A model generated the notes under the pieces. That model was not told the DNA's origin, searched no databases, and saw only the letters and a program-made list of their open reading frames with translations. The position numbers and the translations under genes are program-made. From the NCBI GenBank assembly GCA_016795205.1, contig JAEUHZ010000082.1:1-64000 (forward strand): a stretch of 64,000 nt of DNA. The letters are read 5' to 3'. Shown one piece after another: positions 35,601 to 43,995 of this stretch. This stretch comes from Planctomycetota bacterium. Its GTDB lineage: Bacteria; Planctomycetota; UBA1135; GCA-002686595. The number at the start of each line of letters is the position of its first letter. The stretch's first letter is position 1.

Positions 35601-36233
35601 ATGACGACCCAGGCGCCTCCTCGCACCCACTGCCCGACCTGCGGCGCGAAGCTGCACCGGACGGATCTCTCGCTCTGCGCCTACTGCGCCACCCCGCTCT
35701 CGATCCACGACGCGCCGGCGCGGGCCGACGACGAGACGATCCAGCGCCTGCGCAGGCTGCGCGAGCACAAGCTCTTCGCCGCGGCGCTGGAGTTCACGCC
35801 GGTGGACCGCGAGGCCGAGGTCGTGCGCGGTCGGCGGCTGACGGTCGGCACCCTGCTGCTCCTCGTGGCGGTCGCACCGGCGCTGGCCCTGGGCTGGGCC
35901 CTGGCCCGCGGCGGGACCTGGATCCCCTGGGCGGTCGCCACAGCCCTCCCCGCGCTTGTGGGTGTGGGGGTGCTGGCCTCGCGCGCGGGGGTCCGCGCCC
36001 GGGCGGAGGCGCGGCCCATGCTGCGCCGGCCAGCCATGGTCGTCGTGCGGCGCAGCGAGACCGGGCAGGAAGGCGGCACGACCTACTTCTTCACGCTGCG
36101 CTTCGACGATGGATCCGAGGGCGAGTTCCTGTGGCCGGGACAGGGCACGGCGTACGAGCCGCTGTCGAACGGCTACACGGGCGTCGCCTACACCCGCGGA
36201 CCCAAGCTCGTCGACTTCCGCCGCCTCACGTGA
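35601..36233 (+). CDS. Zinc-ribbon membrane protein with C-terminal DUF2500/DUF3592-like domain
   Basis: The 210-residue protein has an N-terminal zinc ribbon with cysteines at 11, 14, 26 and 29 (CPTC...CAYC), a linker helix, two adjacent membrane segments (about residues 80-125) and a C-terminal beta domain (AMVVVRRSETGQEGG, YFFTLRFDDGSEGEFLWPG, GYTGVAYTRGPKLVDF) resembling small domains that follow two-TM anchors. Function is unknown; membership of a named DUF is tentative. It ends 8 bp inside the convergent small membrane protein gene, where a 14-bp palindrome covers both stops. Confidence 0.75.
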   Translation: MTTQAPPRTHCPTCGAKLHRTDLSLCAYCATPLSIHDAPARADDETIQRLRRLREHKLFAAALEFTPVDREAEVVRGRRLTVGTLLLLVAVAPALALGWALARGGTWIPWAVATALPALVGVGVLASRAGVRARAEARPMLRRPAMVVVRRSETGQEGGTTYFFTLRFDDGSEGEFLWPGQGTAYEPLSNGYTGVAYTRGPKLVDFRRLT

Positions 36234-36236
36234 GGC
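36223..36236. terminator. Palindrome over overlapping convergent stops
   Basis: GCCTCACGTGAGGC is a perfect 14-bp palindrome containing the stop codons of both convergent genes. It is short and has no loop or T-run, so a terminator role is only possible. Confidence 0.3.
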
Positions 36237-36606
36237 TGCGCAGGTCCGGCCAGGCGCGCCGGGCGGCCAAGACCAAGGCGGCGGCGGCCAGCGGGATCTG
36301 CAGGATCTGCAGCGCAGCGAAGCCAGCCCAGACCTCGACGGCGAGCTGAGCCGCGAGGCAGCCGAGCACGGCCCACAGCGCGAAGCGCTGGCGGAGCCAG
36401 GCCAGGAAGACGAGACCCAGGGCGCCGACCAAGCCGGCCGCGACCAGCGTCGCGAGCAGCTTGGGGTTCAGCGCCGGGTGCGCTGCGAGCAACTCGTGGC
36501 GCGTGACGAGCGCGCGCGCCGTGCCGACGGCCATGGCGAGGAACAGGAGGGCCGCCACGAACCGCAGCGGAAGCAGACGCGTCGGCCGTGAAGCGGCGAC
36601 CTCCAT
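36226..36606 (-). CDS. Small four-helix membrane protein, unknown
   Basis: The 126-residue product is nearly all membrane helix: LRFVAALLFLAMAVGTARAL, LLATLVAAGLVGALGLVFLAW, FALWAVLGCLAAQLAVEVWA and LQIPLAAAALVLAARRAW. The tail carries arginines after the last helix. I recognise no family. The ATG at 36606 starts MEVAASRPTRLLPLRF. It overlaps the zinc-ribbon gene at its end and is divergent from the cytochrome b562-like gene, whose start is 80 bp away. Confidence 0.7.
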   Translation of the reverse strand: MEVAASRPTRLLPLRFVAALLFLAMAVGTARALVTRHELLAAHPALNPKLLATLVAAGLVGALGLVFLAWLRQRFALWAVLGCLAAQLAVEVWAGFAALQILQIPLAAAALVLAARRAWPDLRSLT

Positions 36607-36672
36607 GGACCGATGCTCCGCCAGGTCGTCCGTCTGCGCAAGGCATGGCGTGTTCGCTTCCGGCCCCGCCGC

Positions 36673-36678
36673 TACTCT
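36673..36678 (+). promoter_or_regulatory. -10-like TACTCT before the cytochrome b562-like gene
   Basis: TACTCT ends 7 bp before the ATG at 36686. A start of transcription at the usual distance would fall on or next to the ATG, so the message would be leaderless. Confidence 0.45.
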
Positions 36679-36685
36679 GGGACGC

Positions 36686-37135
36686 ATGAAGAACCCGCTC
36701 CGCACCCTCGTGGCGCCCGCCGCCTTCTGTGCCCTCGCAGTCCCGGTCCTGCTCTCGGCGTCCGGACCCTGGACGTCGCCGCGCGCAGCCTCCGAGCTCG
36801 AGGACGCCATGCAGACGCTGCAGGCCTCGACGAAGAGCCTGGAGCGCGCGCTCGACAAGGCCGAGACGCCCAAGGCGCTGGGCCTGGTGATCGAGATGCA
36901 GGACGCTGTGCGCGTGGCCAAGCTCCAGACGCCCGGCAAGGCGGCCGAGCTCGGGGACGAGGCCGCGAAGGCCAAGTTCGTGACCGGCTTCCGGCTGGAG
37001 CTCATCGAGCTGCAGCGTGGGCTGCTCGACGTCGAGGCCGCGCTGCTCCAGGGCAAGGCCGACGAGGCCAAGAAGGCGCTCGACGCGCGCGTGAAGCCGC
37101 TCAAGAAGCGCGGCCACGACGCCTACAAGGACTGA
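36686..37135 (+). CDS. Cytochrome b562-like exported helical protein
   Basis: The 149-residue protein has a signal peptide (LVAPAAFCALAVPVLLSASG). The mature part is four-helical and follows cytochrome b562: SELEDAMQTLQASTKSLERA aligns with the first helix of E. coli CybC, placing Met42 at the axial heme ligand, and KKRGHDAYKD at the end provides His144 for the second ligand. Both ligands are present, so periplasmic heme binding is likely, but the His spacing differs by a few residues from E. coli. It could act in electron transfer. Convergent with the DUF4388 gene 16 bp away. Confidence 0.72.
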   Translation: MKNPLRTLVAPAAFCALAVPVLLSASGPWTSPRAASELEDAMQTLQASTKSLERALDKAETPKALGLVIEMQDAVRVAKLQTPGKAAELGDEAAKAKFVTGFRLELIELQRGLLDVEAALLQGKADEAKKALDARVKPLKKRGHDAYKD

Positions 37136-37151
37136 GTTCCGCCAGCGGCGC

Positions 37152-37829
37152 TCAGCCGCGGGCCGGCGCGATGGGGAACGGCAGGTCGACGGCTTCGTCC
37201 TGCGAGCGCGCGCTCTCCAGGAGGAGCTGCACGACGTTCAAGCGCACGTCGTCGGTGGCCGCCAGGCGTTTCCCGGCCTCGAACTGGTACGTCGAGTCCG
37301 GTGCCGCGAACATGCGGTTGAAGACTTGCTGCACCTGACTCGTGAGCGAGGCGTGCAGTTGCGTCGAGGCGACGCGGTTCGTCGCCAGCAACCAGGCCCC
37401 GAGCGGCTGGCCGGCCGCGCGAGCCGCTTCGATGACCTCGGCCAGGGCATCCGGGTGGAGCGCACCCGAGCGCACCAGCAATTCCCCCAGGCGCGTGCCG
37501 CGCGGCGGCCGATCGCTCTGCGCGAACACGATGCGCCCGTGATCGAGTTGGAGCAGGAAGCGCTCGCGCGCGGTAGTCACCCACAAGAGGCCCGACTTCT
37601 CCAGGCTCGAGAGCAGGCCCAGCATCTCTGCGACGAGCACCGCCCGGCTGTCGCCGAACAGGTTCGAGTCGCGTGGATCGCCCGGCCGGGCGGAGAAGGC
37701 CGACTTCGGCGCCTCCGAGGGCAGAGCCGGCGCTGGGGCGTCGGTCAGCACATCGAGCGCGACCTCCAGATCGGCTTGGACGAATTGGGGGGGGGTGGCG
37801 AGCACGTCGGGGTTCGGTTCTTGGGGCAT
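37152..37829 (-). CDS. DUF4388 domain-containing protein with a poly-C tract near its start
   Basis: The 225-residue protein carries the DUF4388 pattern: AEMLGLLSSLEKSGLLWVTT, RERFLLQLDHGRIVFAQSDR, RGTRLGELLVRSGALHPDAL and a helical VQQVFNRMFA region, seen in proteins of Planctomycetota and Myxococcota linked to gliding or signalling. The start is the ATG at 37829 with GGGAGAG upstream. Codons 11-14 contain a run of nine C (37787-37795, written as G on the plus strand), so slippage would destroy the frame. It lies 178 bp downstream of the second E1alpha gene on the same strand. Confidence 0.78.
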   Translation of the reverse strand: MPQEPNPDVLATPPQFVQADLEVALDVLTDAPAPALPSEAPKSAFSARPGDPRDSNLFGDSRAVLVAEMLGLLSSLEKSGLLWVTTARERFLLQLDHGRIVFAQSDRPPRGTRLGELLVRSGALHPDALAEVIEAARAAGQPLGAWLLATNRVASTQLHASLTSQVQQVFNRMFAAPDSTYQFEAGKRLAATDDVRLNVVQLLLESARSQDEAVDLPFPIAPARG

Positions 37830-38007
37830 GGGACTCTCCCGGAGGCCCCTTCGGACCGCGGACCCACGGACTGGAGGACCACTCCTGGCGTGTGCCTGAA
37901 CCGGGAAAAGCCCCCGTCTCCCGAACACGGCCACGGTTCCCCGCGGCAGATGCCGCCAGTGGCCGCCGTCCGGGACCTGGCCGGACAGGCGGCGGCCTCG
38001 ACGTCCC

Positions 38008-39093
38008 TCAGAGCGGGAACGCGCCGTCGCCCGGCGTGGCGTGCCCGAGCCGCTCGGCCACCGCGATGAAGCGGTTGTACTGGCGACGCAGATGGAGCGG
38101 GACGTCCGCATAGACGTCCTCGACCAGCGTCTTGAGCGCCATCTTGGGGGCCGCCTCCTGGACGTGGATCTCGGCGTCGATCTCGGCGGTCAGCTCGGCC
38201 TCGATGCGCGCCCGCTCGCCCTGGGCCAGGATGCCATCCGCCAGGAGTCGTGCCTCGAAACGATCGAGCGGGTCCTTGGCCGCCCAGGCGAGGACCTCGG
38301 CCTCGTCGCGGTACTTCGTGGGGTCGTCCGAGCTCGAGTGCCCCAACATGCGGTAGGTCTTGAGGACGAGCAGCGACGGTTGGCCACGCCGCGCCAGCTC
38401 GTGCGCCTCGCGCGCGGCCTCGAGGCAGGCCAGGACGTCGTTCCCATCGACCTCGCGCCCCGGCATCCCGTAGGCCACGGCCTTGTCCGCGAAGCTCTCG
38501 GCCGCCGTCTGGTTCCGCGAGCACACCGAGATCGCCCAGCCGTTGTCGACGCACACGAAGTAGCACGGGACCTGCCACACGCCGGCGCAGTTCAGCCCGC
38601 TGTGGAAGCCGTTGCTGCTCGTCGCGCCGTCGCCGAAGTAGATCGCGTGGACCTCGTCGAGCCCGCGCTGCTTGGCCGCGAAGGCTGCGCCGACTCCGTG
38701 CGGGATCTGCGTGCCGATGACCGACGACCAGCTCGGGTAGTTCGAGCCCTTGTGCTGGAAGTGGTTGCACATCTGCCGCCCCTTCGCCGTGTCGTTGCTG
38801 TTGCAGTACATCTGCGCGATGTACTCGGACAGTGGCAGTCCGCGCATGACGGCCGCCCCGCCCTCGCGCAGCCCGGACCACAGCCAGTCCTTCGGCCGCA
38901 GCGCGTAGGCCGAGCCGATCAGCGCCGCCTCGAGGCCCTTGGCCGTGCCGACGAAGCCGACGCGGCCCGCGCGCTGCAGCTTGAGCATGCGCTCGTCGAG
39001 GACGCGCACGCGCAGCATGTGGCGCAACAGCGCCGCGGCCTCGACCCGGTCGGGGACGGCCCGTGCGCTCGCGTCGGACTTGGTCTTGGTCAT
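38008..39093 (-). CDS. 2-oxoacid dehydrogenase E1 component, alpha subunit (second copy)
   Basis: The 361-residue protein is a thiamine-diphosphate-dependent E1 alpha subunit with the motif GDGATSSNGFHSGLN followed by a 26-30-residue gap to CVDNGWAIS, as required for TPP and Mg2+ binding, and YRMLGHSSSDDPTKYR, the conserved phosphorylation-loop-like region. It is the last gene of the lipA-E1a-E1b-E2-E1a' cluster, 19 bp after E2. It is only moderately similar to the other E1alpha (41903-43021). No second E1beta exists here. It may pair with the same E1beta for a different 2-oxoacid. Confidence 0.9.
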   Translation of the reverse strand: MTKTKSDASARAVPDRVEAAALLRHMLRVRVLDERMLKLQRAGRVGFVGTAKGLEAALIGSAYALRPKDWLWSGLREGGAAVMRGLPLSEYIAQMYCNSNDTAKGRQMCNHFQHKGSNYPSWSSVIGTQIPHGVGAAFAAKQRGLDEVHAIYFGDGATSSNGFHSGLNCAGVWQVPCYFVCVDNGWAISVCSRNQTAAESFADKAVAYGMPGREVDGNDVLACLEAAREAHELARRGQPSLLVLKTYRMLGHSSSDDPTKYRDEAEVLAWAAKDPLDRFEARLLADGILAQGERARIEAELTAEIDAEIHVQEAAPKMALKTLVEDVYADVPLHLRRQYNRFIAVAERLGHATPGDGAFPL

Positions 39094-39112
39094 CGCGATC
39101 GCGCGCCGCGCG

Positions 39113-40804
39113 TCACAGGGCCAGGAGCCCCGGGTTCTCGAGCAGGCGCTTCATGAGGACCAGGAAGCGCGCGCCGTCCGCGCCGTCGGCCAGCCGGTGG
39201 TCGACCGAGCACGACAGGTTCATGTACTGGCGCACCTCGATCTTGTCGCCCTGCGGGGTTTCGACGACGCCCGGACGCTTCATCAGGCGGTGCACGCCCA
39301 GGATCGCGACGTCGGGGAAGTTGATGATCGGCGTGGCCAGGATGCCGCCGATGTTGCCCGCGTTCGTGATCGAGAACGTGGAGCCGCGCAGATCGTCGGG
39401 CTTCACCTTGCCCTGCTTCGTGCGCTCGGCCAGCTCGTTGAGCTCGGTCGCGATCTGCAGGATGCCCTTCGACCCGACGTCCTTGACCACGGGCACGATG
39501 AGGCCGTTGTCGGTGTCCATCGCGATGCCCAGGTTCACGTAGCCGTAGCGCACGATCTCCTGGCTCTGTTCATCGAGGTGCGCGTTGAGCATCGGGAACT
39601 TCGCCAGCGCCAGCGCGGTCGCCTTCATGATGAAGGGCATGTAGGTGACCTTGACGCCCTGCTCCTGACCCAGCGCCTTGGCGGTCTCGCGCAGACGCAC
39701 GAGCTCGGTCACGTCGAGCTCCTCGACGACCGTGAAGTGCGGCGCGGTGTACTTCGACCGCACCATGGCCTCGCTGATCTTGCGCCGCACACCGCGGAAC
39801 GGAACACGGGTCTCGCGCTCGCCGGCCGGGATCGCCACGGCCGGAGCGGTCGGGCGCGCGGGCGCCGCCGGCGCGGCGTGGGCCGGCGCGGCGATCGGCG
39901 CGGAGCTCGCGGCCGAGCGCGCGAAGGCCTCGACGTCGGCGCGGCGCACCACGCCGCCGCGCCCGGACGCCGGCACGCGCGCGAGGTCGATGCCCAGGTC
40001 GCGCGCCACGCGACGCGCGCTGGGCACCGCCAGGATCTTGCTGTCGGCGGCGGAGACGCGCGCGGGCGCGCTCGTCGCGCCGACCAGCGCAGGCGCGGCC
40101 GGAGCGTGGCTCGCGGCGGCCACCGCGGGGAGTGCGTGCGACGGCGCGGCGGCCGGCGCGGCGACGCCGCCTGCGACCGCCAGCGTGAAGATCACCTTGC
40201 CGACCGGGACGGTCTCGCCCTCCTTGGCGAGCAACGCGGTGATCGTGCCGCTGGCGGGCGAGGGCACCTCGACGGTCGCCTTGTCCGTCATGACCTCGAC
40301 CACGGCCTGGTGCTCCTTCACCGCCGCGCCGGCCTGGACGAGCCACTTCACGATCTCGCCCTCGGCGATGCCCTCGCCGATGTCGGGCAGCTTGAACTCC
40401 AGCATCCTGCCGCCGGCCGCGGGCGCAGCGGCGGGCTTCGCGGGCGCCGCTGCGGAAGACGCCGACGGCAGCGGCGCAGCCGGCGCCGGCTTGGACGCGC
40501 TCGCGGCGGCCGGGGCGGCGTGGCCGCCGCTGTGTGCGGGAGCGGGCGGCGCCTGCGCGCCCGCCGCGGTCTCCAGCACGAAGATCACGCTGCCGACCGG
40601 CACGGTCTGGCCCTCCTTGGCGTTCAGCGAGCGGATCGTGCCGCTCGCCGGCGAAGGCACCTCGACGGTGGCCTTGTCCGTCATGACCTCGACCACGGGC
40701 TGGTGCTCCTTGACGGCCTCGCCGGCCTTGACCAGCCACTTGACGATCTCGCCTTCGGCGATGCCTTCCCCGATGTCGGGCAGCTTGAATTCCAGGGCGG
40801 CCAT
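39113..40804 (-). CDS. Dihydrolipoamide acyltransferase (E2) with two lipoyl domains
   Basis: The 563-residue E2 contains two nearly identical lipoyl domains (lipoyl lysines K44 and K175 in MTDKATVEV), Ala/Pro-rich hinges, a peripheral subunit-binding domain (AVPSARRVARDLGIDLARVP) and the acyltransferase core. Its active site is HRLADG (His near 536 in VDHRLADGADGARF) and it has the STFSITNAGNIGG segment. It receives acyl groups from E1 and passes them to CoA. The ATG at 40804 begins MAALEFKLPDIGEG. Flanked by E1beta (50 bp) and the second E1alpha (19 bp). It could be branched-chain, acetoin or pyruvate E2. Confidence 0.93.
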   Translation of the reverse strand: MAALEFKLPDIGEGIAEGEIVKWLVKAGEAVKEHQPVVEVMTDKATVEVPSPASGTIRSLNAKEGQTVPVGSVIFVLETAAGAQAPPAPAHSGGHAAPAAASASKPAPAAPLPSASSAAAPAKPAAAPAAGGRMLEFKLPDIGEGIAEGEIVKWLVQAGAAVKEHQAVVEVMTDKATVEVPSPASGTITALLAKEGETVPVGKVIFTLAVAGGVAAPAAAPSHALPAVAAASHAPAAPALVGATSAPARVSAADSKILAVPSARRVARDLGIDLARVPASGRGGVVRRADVEAFARSAASSAPIAAPAHAAPAAPARPTAPAVAIPAGERETRVPFRGVRRKISEAMVRSKYTAPHFTVVEELDVTELVRLRETAKALGQEQGVKVTYMPFIMKATALALAKFPMLNAHLDEQSQEIVRYGYVNLGIAMDTDNGLIVPVVKDVGSKGILQIATELNELAERTKQGKVKPDDLRGSTFSITNAGNIGGILATPIINFPDVAILGVHRLMKRPGVVETPQGDKIEVRQYMNLSCSVDHRLADGADGARFLVLMKRLLENPGLLAL

Positions 40805-40854
40805 GTGCGGTGGTCCTCGTGTCTCTCGTGGCGAGCGGGGCGGATCCGGGCGGG

Positions 40855-41829
40855 TCAGTAGTTCCAGACGTGCTCGATCGCGTCGAGCACGCGGCGGTCG
40901 TCGGGCATGTAGTGGTGCTCGAGCGTGTTCGGGAACGGCGTGTCGAAGCCGGTCACGCGCGCGATCGGCGCCTCCATGTACTCGATGGCGTTCTCGGCGA
41001 TGATCGCGCTGATCTCGCCGCCGAAGCCGCAGAAACGCGGCGCTTCGTGCACGACCACGACACGCCCGGTCTGCTTGGCGGCCTCGAGCACGCCTTCCTC
41101 GTCGAGCGGCAGCAGGGTGCGCAGGTCGACCACCAGGCACTCGATGCCCTTCTCCGCAGCCTGGTCGGCGGCCTTGAGGCACACGGGGACCATCGCCCCG
41201 TAGCAGAAGACCGTGACGCTCTTGCCCTCGCGCGCCGTGCGCAGCGTGGAGAGGTCGACCGTGTACTGGCCCTCGGGGACCTCGCCCTTCACGGTGCGAT
41301 AGAGCGCCTTGGGCTCCAGGAACAAGACCGGGTCGGGGTCCGCGATCGACGCCAAGAGGAGACCCTTCGCGTCGTACGGCGTGCTCGGGATCACGACCTT
41401 GAGGCCGGGCGTGTGACAGAAGTACGCCTCGCCGGATTGCGAGTGGTACAGCCCGCCGCGGATCCCGCCGCCGTAGGGCGTGCGGATCACCATCGGCGCC
41501 GTGTACTGGCCGCCGGAGCGGTAGCGCAGCTTGGCCGCCTCGCTGACGATCTGGTCGAAGGCCGGGAAGATGAAGTCCTGGAACTGGATCTCGCACACCG
41601 GCCGGAGGCCGTTCACGGCCATGCCGATCGCGGCACCGACGATGCCGTCCTCGCTGAGCGGCGTGTCGAAGCAGCGGCCTGCGCCGAACTCCTTCGTCAG
41701 GCCCTCGGTCGCCAGGAAGACGCCGCCCTTCGGCCCCACGTCCTCGCCGAAGACGAGGACCGACGGGTCCGCGCGCATCGCGGTCTTGAGGCCGTCGTTC
41801 ACGGCTTGGATGAGGGTCAGGTTCGCCAT
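40855..41829 (-). CDS. 2-oxoacid dehydrogenase E1 component, beta subunit
   Basis: The 324-residue protein matches E1 beta subunits of pyruvate/branched-chain dehydrogenases: VLVFGEDVGPKGGVFLAT, FDTPLSEDGIVGAAIGMA, EIQFQDFIFPAFDQIVSEAA, RTPYGGGIRGGLYHSQS and the C-terminal TGFDTPFPNTLEHHYMPD. The VHEAPRFCGFGGEISA segment is typical of the branched-chain branch. It is the only E1beta in the window and lies between the first E1alpha and E2 on the same strand, with gaps of 73 and 50 bp. Confidence 0.93.
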   Translation of the reverse strand: MANLTLIQAVNDGLKTAMRADPSVLVFGEDVGPKGGVFLATEGLTKEFGAGRCFDTPLSEDGIVGAAIGMAVNGLRPVCEIQFQDFIFPAFDQIVSEAAKLRYRSGGQYTAPMVIRTPYGGGIRGGLYHSQSGEAYFCHTPGLKVVIPSTPYDAKGLLLASIADPDPVLFLEPKALYRTVKGEVPEGQYTVDLSTLRTAREGKSVTVFCYGAMVPVCLKAADQAAEKGIECLVVDLRTLLPLDEEGVLEAAKQTGRVVVVHEAPRFCGFGGEISAIIAENAIEYMEAPIARVTGFDTPFPNTLEHHYMPDDRRVLDAIEHVWNY

Positions 41830-41902
41830 CGGTTGCTTCGCGGGGAGTCGTGGACGTTCGAGGGTGCGGTTTGGCGGGCGATCGGGAGATCCGCAGAGCG
41901 TT

Positions 41903-43021
41903 TCAGAGCGGGAACGCGCCGTCGCCCGCCGCGGCGTCGCCCTTGCGGCGCGCGAGGTCGAAGGCCGCCTGCCCCTGCCGGCGGATGTGCTGTGGCACGT
42001 CGCGGTAGACGTCGCTGAAGATCGTCTCGATGCCCGGGCGCGGCGTCGCCTCGGCGACCTTCGCCGCGGCGTCGATCTCGGCGAACGATTCCGCGGCGAT
42101 CTTCTCGCGCGCGGCCGGGTCCCAGAGCTTCTTCTTGGCCAGGAAGCGCTCGAAGTTCGCGACCGGATCCTTGCGCTCCCACTCGAGGAGCAGCTCCTTG
42201 GGCACGTAGCGCGTCGGATCGTCGCTGGTCGAGTGCCCCCCCATCCGGAACGTGAACGCCTCGATCAGCGTGGGACCGCCGCCCTTGCGGGCGCGCTCGA
42301 CCGCCTCGCCGACCGCGCGGCGCACCGCCAGCAAGTCGTTGCCGTCCACCTTCACGCCGGGCATGCCGTAGGCCTTGGCCTTGATCGCGTAGCTCTCGCT
42401 GGCGGTCTGCTGGCTGCTCGGGCAGGAGATCGCCCACTGGTTGTTCTGGCACAGGAACACGACCGGCGACTTCCACACCGCGGCGAAGTTCAGGCCGGAA
42501 TGGAAACCCAGGCTCGACGTGCCGCCGTCGCCGAAGCTCGCCAGCACGACGTGCGGCTCCTTGCGGCGCTGGATCGCGTAGGCCGCGCCGACCGCCTGGA
42601 TGATGTGCGTCCCGATCGGCGAGCTGATCGAGAAGAACTTGATCGGCTCGGTGAACGAGAAGTGCACCGGCATCTGACGGCCCTTGGCGGAGTCCGCCGC
42701 GTTGCCGTACATGTTGTGCATCATGTCCACGGGCGAGATGCCGTGGTACAGCGCCATGCCGAAGTCGCGATAGCTCGGGAAGATCCAGTCCGTCTTCTCG
42801 AGCGCCGATGCCGCGCCGACCTGCGTGGCCTCGACGCCCTTGTTCGGGATCGAGAAGCCGATGCGCCCGGCGCGCTGCAGCTTGAGACACACGTCGTCGA
42901 ACGCGCGCACCCGCAGCATCGTGCGGTAGCAGTGGAGCAGCGCCTCGTTCGACATCTTGGGGTCGTGGCCGTTGATGCCGCCGTCCGGCTCGATCACCGA
43001 GAGCATCCCTTGCGCGCTCAT
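41903..43021 (-). CDS. 2-oxoacid dehydrogenase E1 component, alpha subunit (first copy)
   Basis: The 372-residue subunit has the TPP motif FGDGGTSSLGFHSGLN ... CQNNQWAIS and the loop FRMGGHSTSDDPTRYV. It begins MSAQGMLSVIEPDGGIN and overlaps the stop of lipA by four bases (ATGA), which links lipoyl synthesis to E1 production. It is paralogous to the E1alpha at 38008-39093; several active-site-loop residues differ (SIPNKGVEAT against GTAKGLEAA), consistent with different substrate preference. Branched-chain 2-oxoacid, pyruvate or acetoin are all possible. Confidence 0.92.
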   Translation of the reverse strand: MSAQGMLSVIEPDGGINGHDPKMSNEALLHCYRTMLRVRAFDDVCLKLQRAGRIGFSIPNKGVEATQVGAASALEKTDWIFPSYRDFGMALYHGISPVDMMHNMYGNAADSAKGRQMPVHFSFTEPIKFFSISSPIGTHIIQAVGAAYAIQRRKEPHVVLASFGDGGTSSLGFHSGLNFAAVWKSPVVFLCQNNQWAISCPSSQQTASESYAIKAKAYGMPGVKVDGNDLLAVRRAVGEAVERARKGGGPTLIEAFTFRMGGHSTSDDPTRYVPKELLLEWERKDPVANFERFLAKKKLWDPAAREKIAAESFAEIDAAAKVAEATPRPGIETIFSDVYRDVPQHIRRQGQAAFDLARRKGDAAAGDGAFPL

Positions 43022-43995
43022 CGCCGCTCCTCCTTCTCCGCCGCGCGCCGCTCACGCACGAGCCGGGCGGCGAAGAACTCGCCGGCCTTGTAGCTCGAGC
43101 GCACGAGCGGCCCGGCCGCCACGTACAGGAAACCCATCGCGCGCCCGAGGCGCTCGTACTCGTCGAACCTCTCCGGCGCGACGTACTCGCGCACCGGAGC
43201 GTGCTGCCGCGTGGGCCGCAGGTACTGGCCCAGCGTCAGGAAGTCGACCCCCGCCGCGCGCAGGCGCACGAGTGCGTCGACGACCTCGTCGTGCGACTCG
43301 CCCAGGCCCAGCATCAGGGACGACTTGGTGAACACCCGGGGATCGTGCTCTTTCGCGCCGCGCAACGTGTCGAGCGAGCGCTCGAACGAGCAGCGCGGAT
43401 CGCGGATCTTGCGCTGCAGGCGGTCGACGACCTCGACGTTGTGCGCCAGGACGTCCGGCCGCGCCGCCATGAGCGTCGCGAGGTCCGAGCCGCGATAGTC
43501 GGGGATCAGCGTCTCGACGACCGTGCGCGGCGCCCGCGCCCGGATCGCGCGCAGACAGTCCGCATAGTGCCCCGAGCCCCCGTCCGGGAGGTCGTCGCGG
43601 TCCACGCTCGTGATCACGACGTAGGCCAGATCCATGGCCGCCACGGCGGTCCCGACGTGCTCGGGCTCGCGGGGGTCCGGCGGCGCCGCGCGGTCGACGG
43701 TCTTGACCGCGCAGAAGCGGCAACGGCGCGTGCACTCGTCGCCGAGGACCATGAGCGTCATGGTCGCGTGCTCGCCCTTCCAGCACTCGCCGATGTTGGG
43801 GCAGCGCGCCTCCTGGCAGACGGTGTGGAGGCCGAGTTCCTGCGTCAGGCCCTTGAGGCGCGCGTACCCCTCCCCGCCGGGCAGCGGCACCTTGAGCCAG
43901 GGAGGCTTGGGCAACGATCCGTCCCGCCGACGGGGGGCCGCGGCGCCCGGGAGGGCCGCCGTGGGGCTGCTCTGAGAGGGGATTTCGGGGTCCAT
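43018..43995 (-). CDS. lipA: Lipoyl synthase
   Basis: The 325-residue radical-SAM enzyme inserts sulfur into octanoyl-lysyl E2 domains. Auxiliary-cluster cysteines are C60, C65 and C71 (VCQEARCPNIGEC), and the SAM cluster cysteines are C88, C92 and C95 (CTRRCRFC). The C-terminal RSSYKAGEFF holds the conserved RSSY serine. I chose the ATG at 43995 rather than a TTG at 44010. A TATCCT -10-like element lies 23 bp upstream of the ATG. It starts the dehydrogenase operon. Confidence 0.96.
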   Translation of the reverse strand: MDPEIPSQSSPTAALPGAAAPRRRDGSLPKPPWLKVPLPGGEGYARLKGLTQELGLHTVCQEARCPNIGECWKGEHATMTLMVLGDECTRRCRFCAVKTVDRAAPPDPREPEHVGTAVAAMDLAYVVITSVDRDDLPDGGSGHYADCLRAIRARAPRTVVETLIPDYRGSDLATLMAARPDVLAHNVEVVDRLQRKIRDPRCSFERSLDTLRGAKEHDPRVFTKSSLMLGLGESHDEVVDALVRLRAAGVDFLTLGQYLRPTRQHAPVREYVAPERFDEYERLGRAMGFLYVAAGPLVRSSYKAGEFFAARLVRERRAAEKEERR

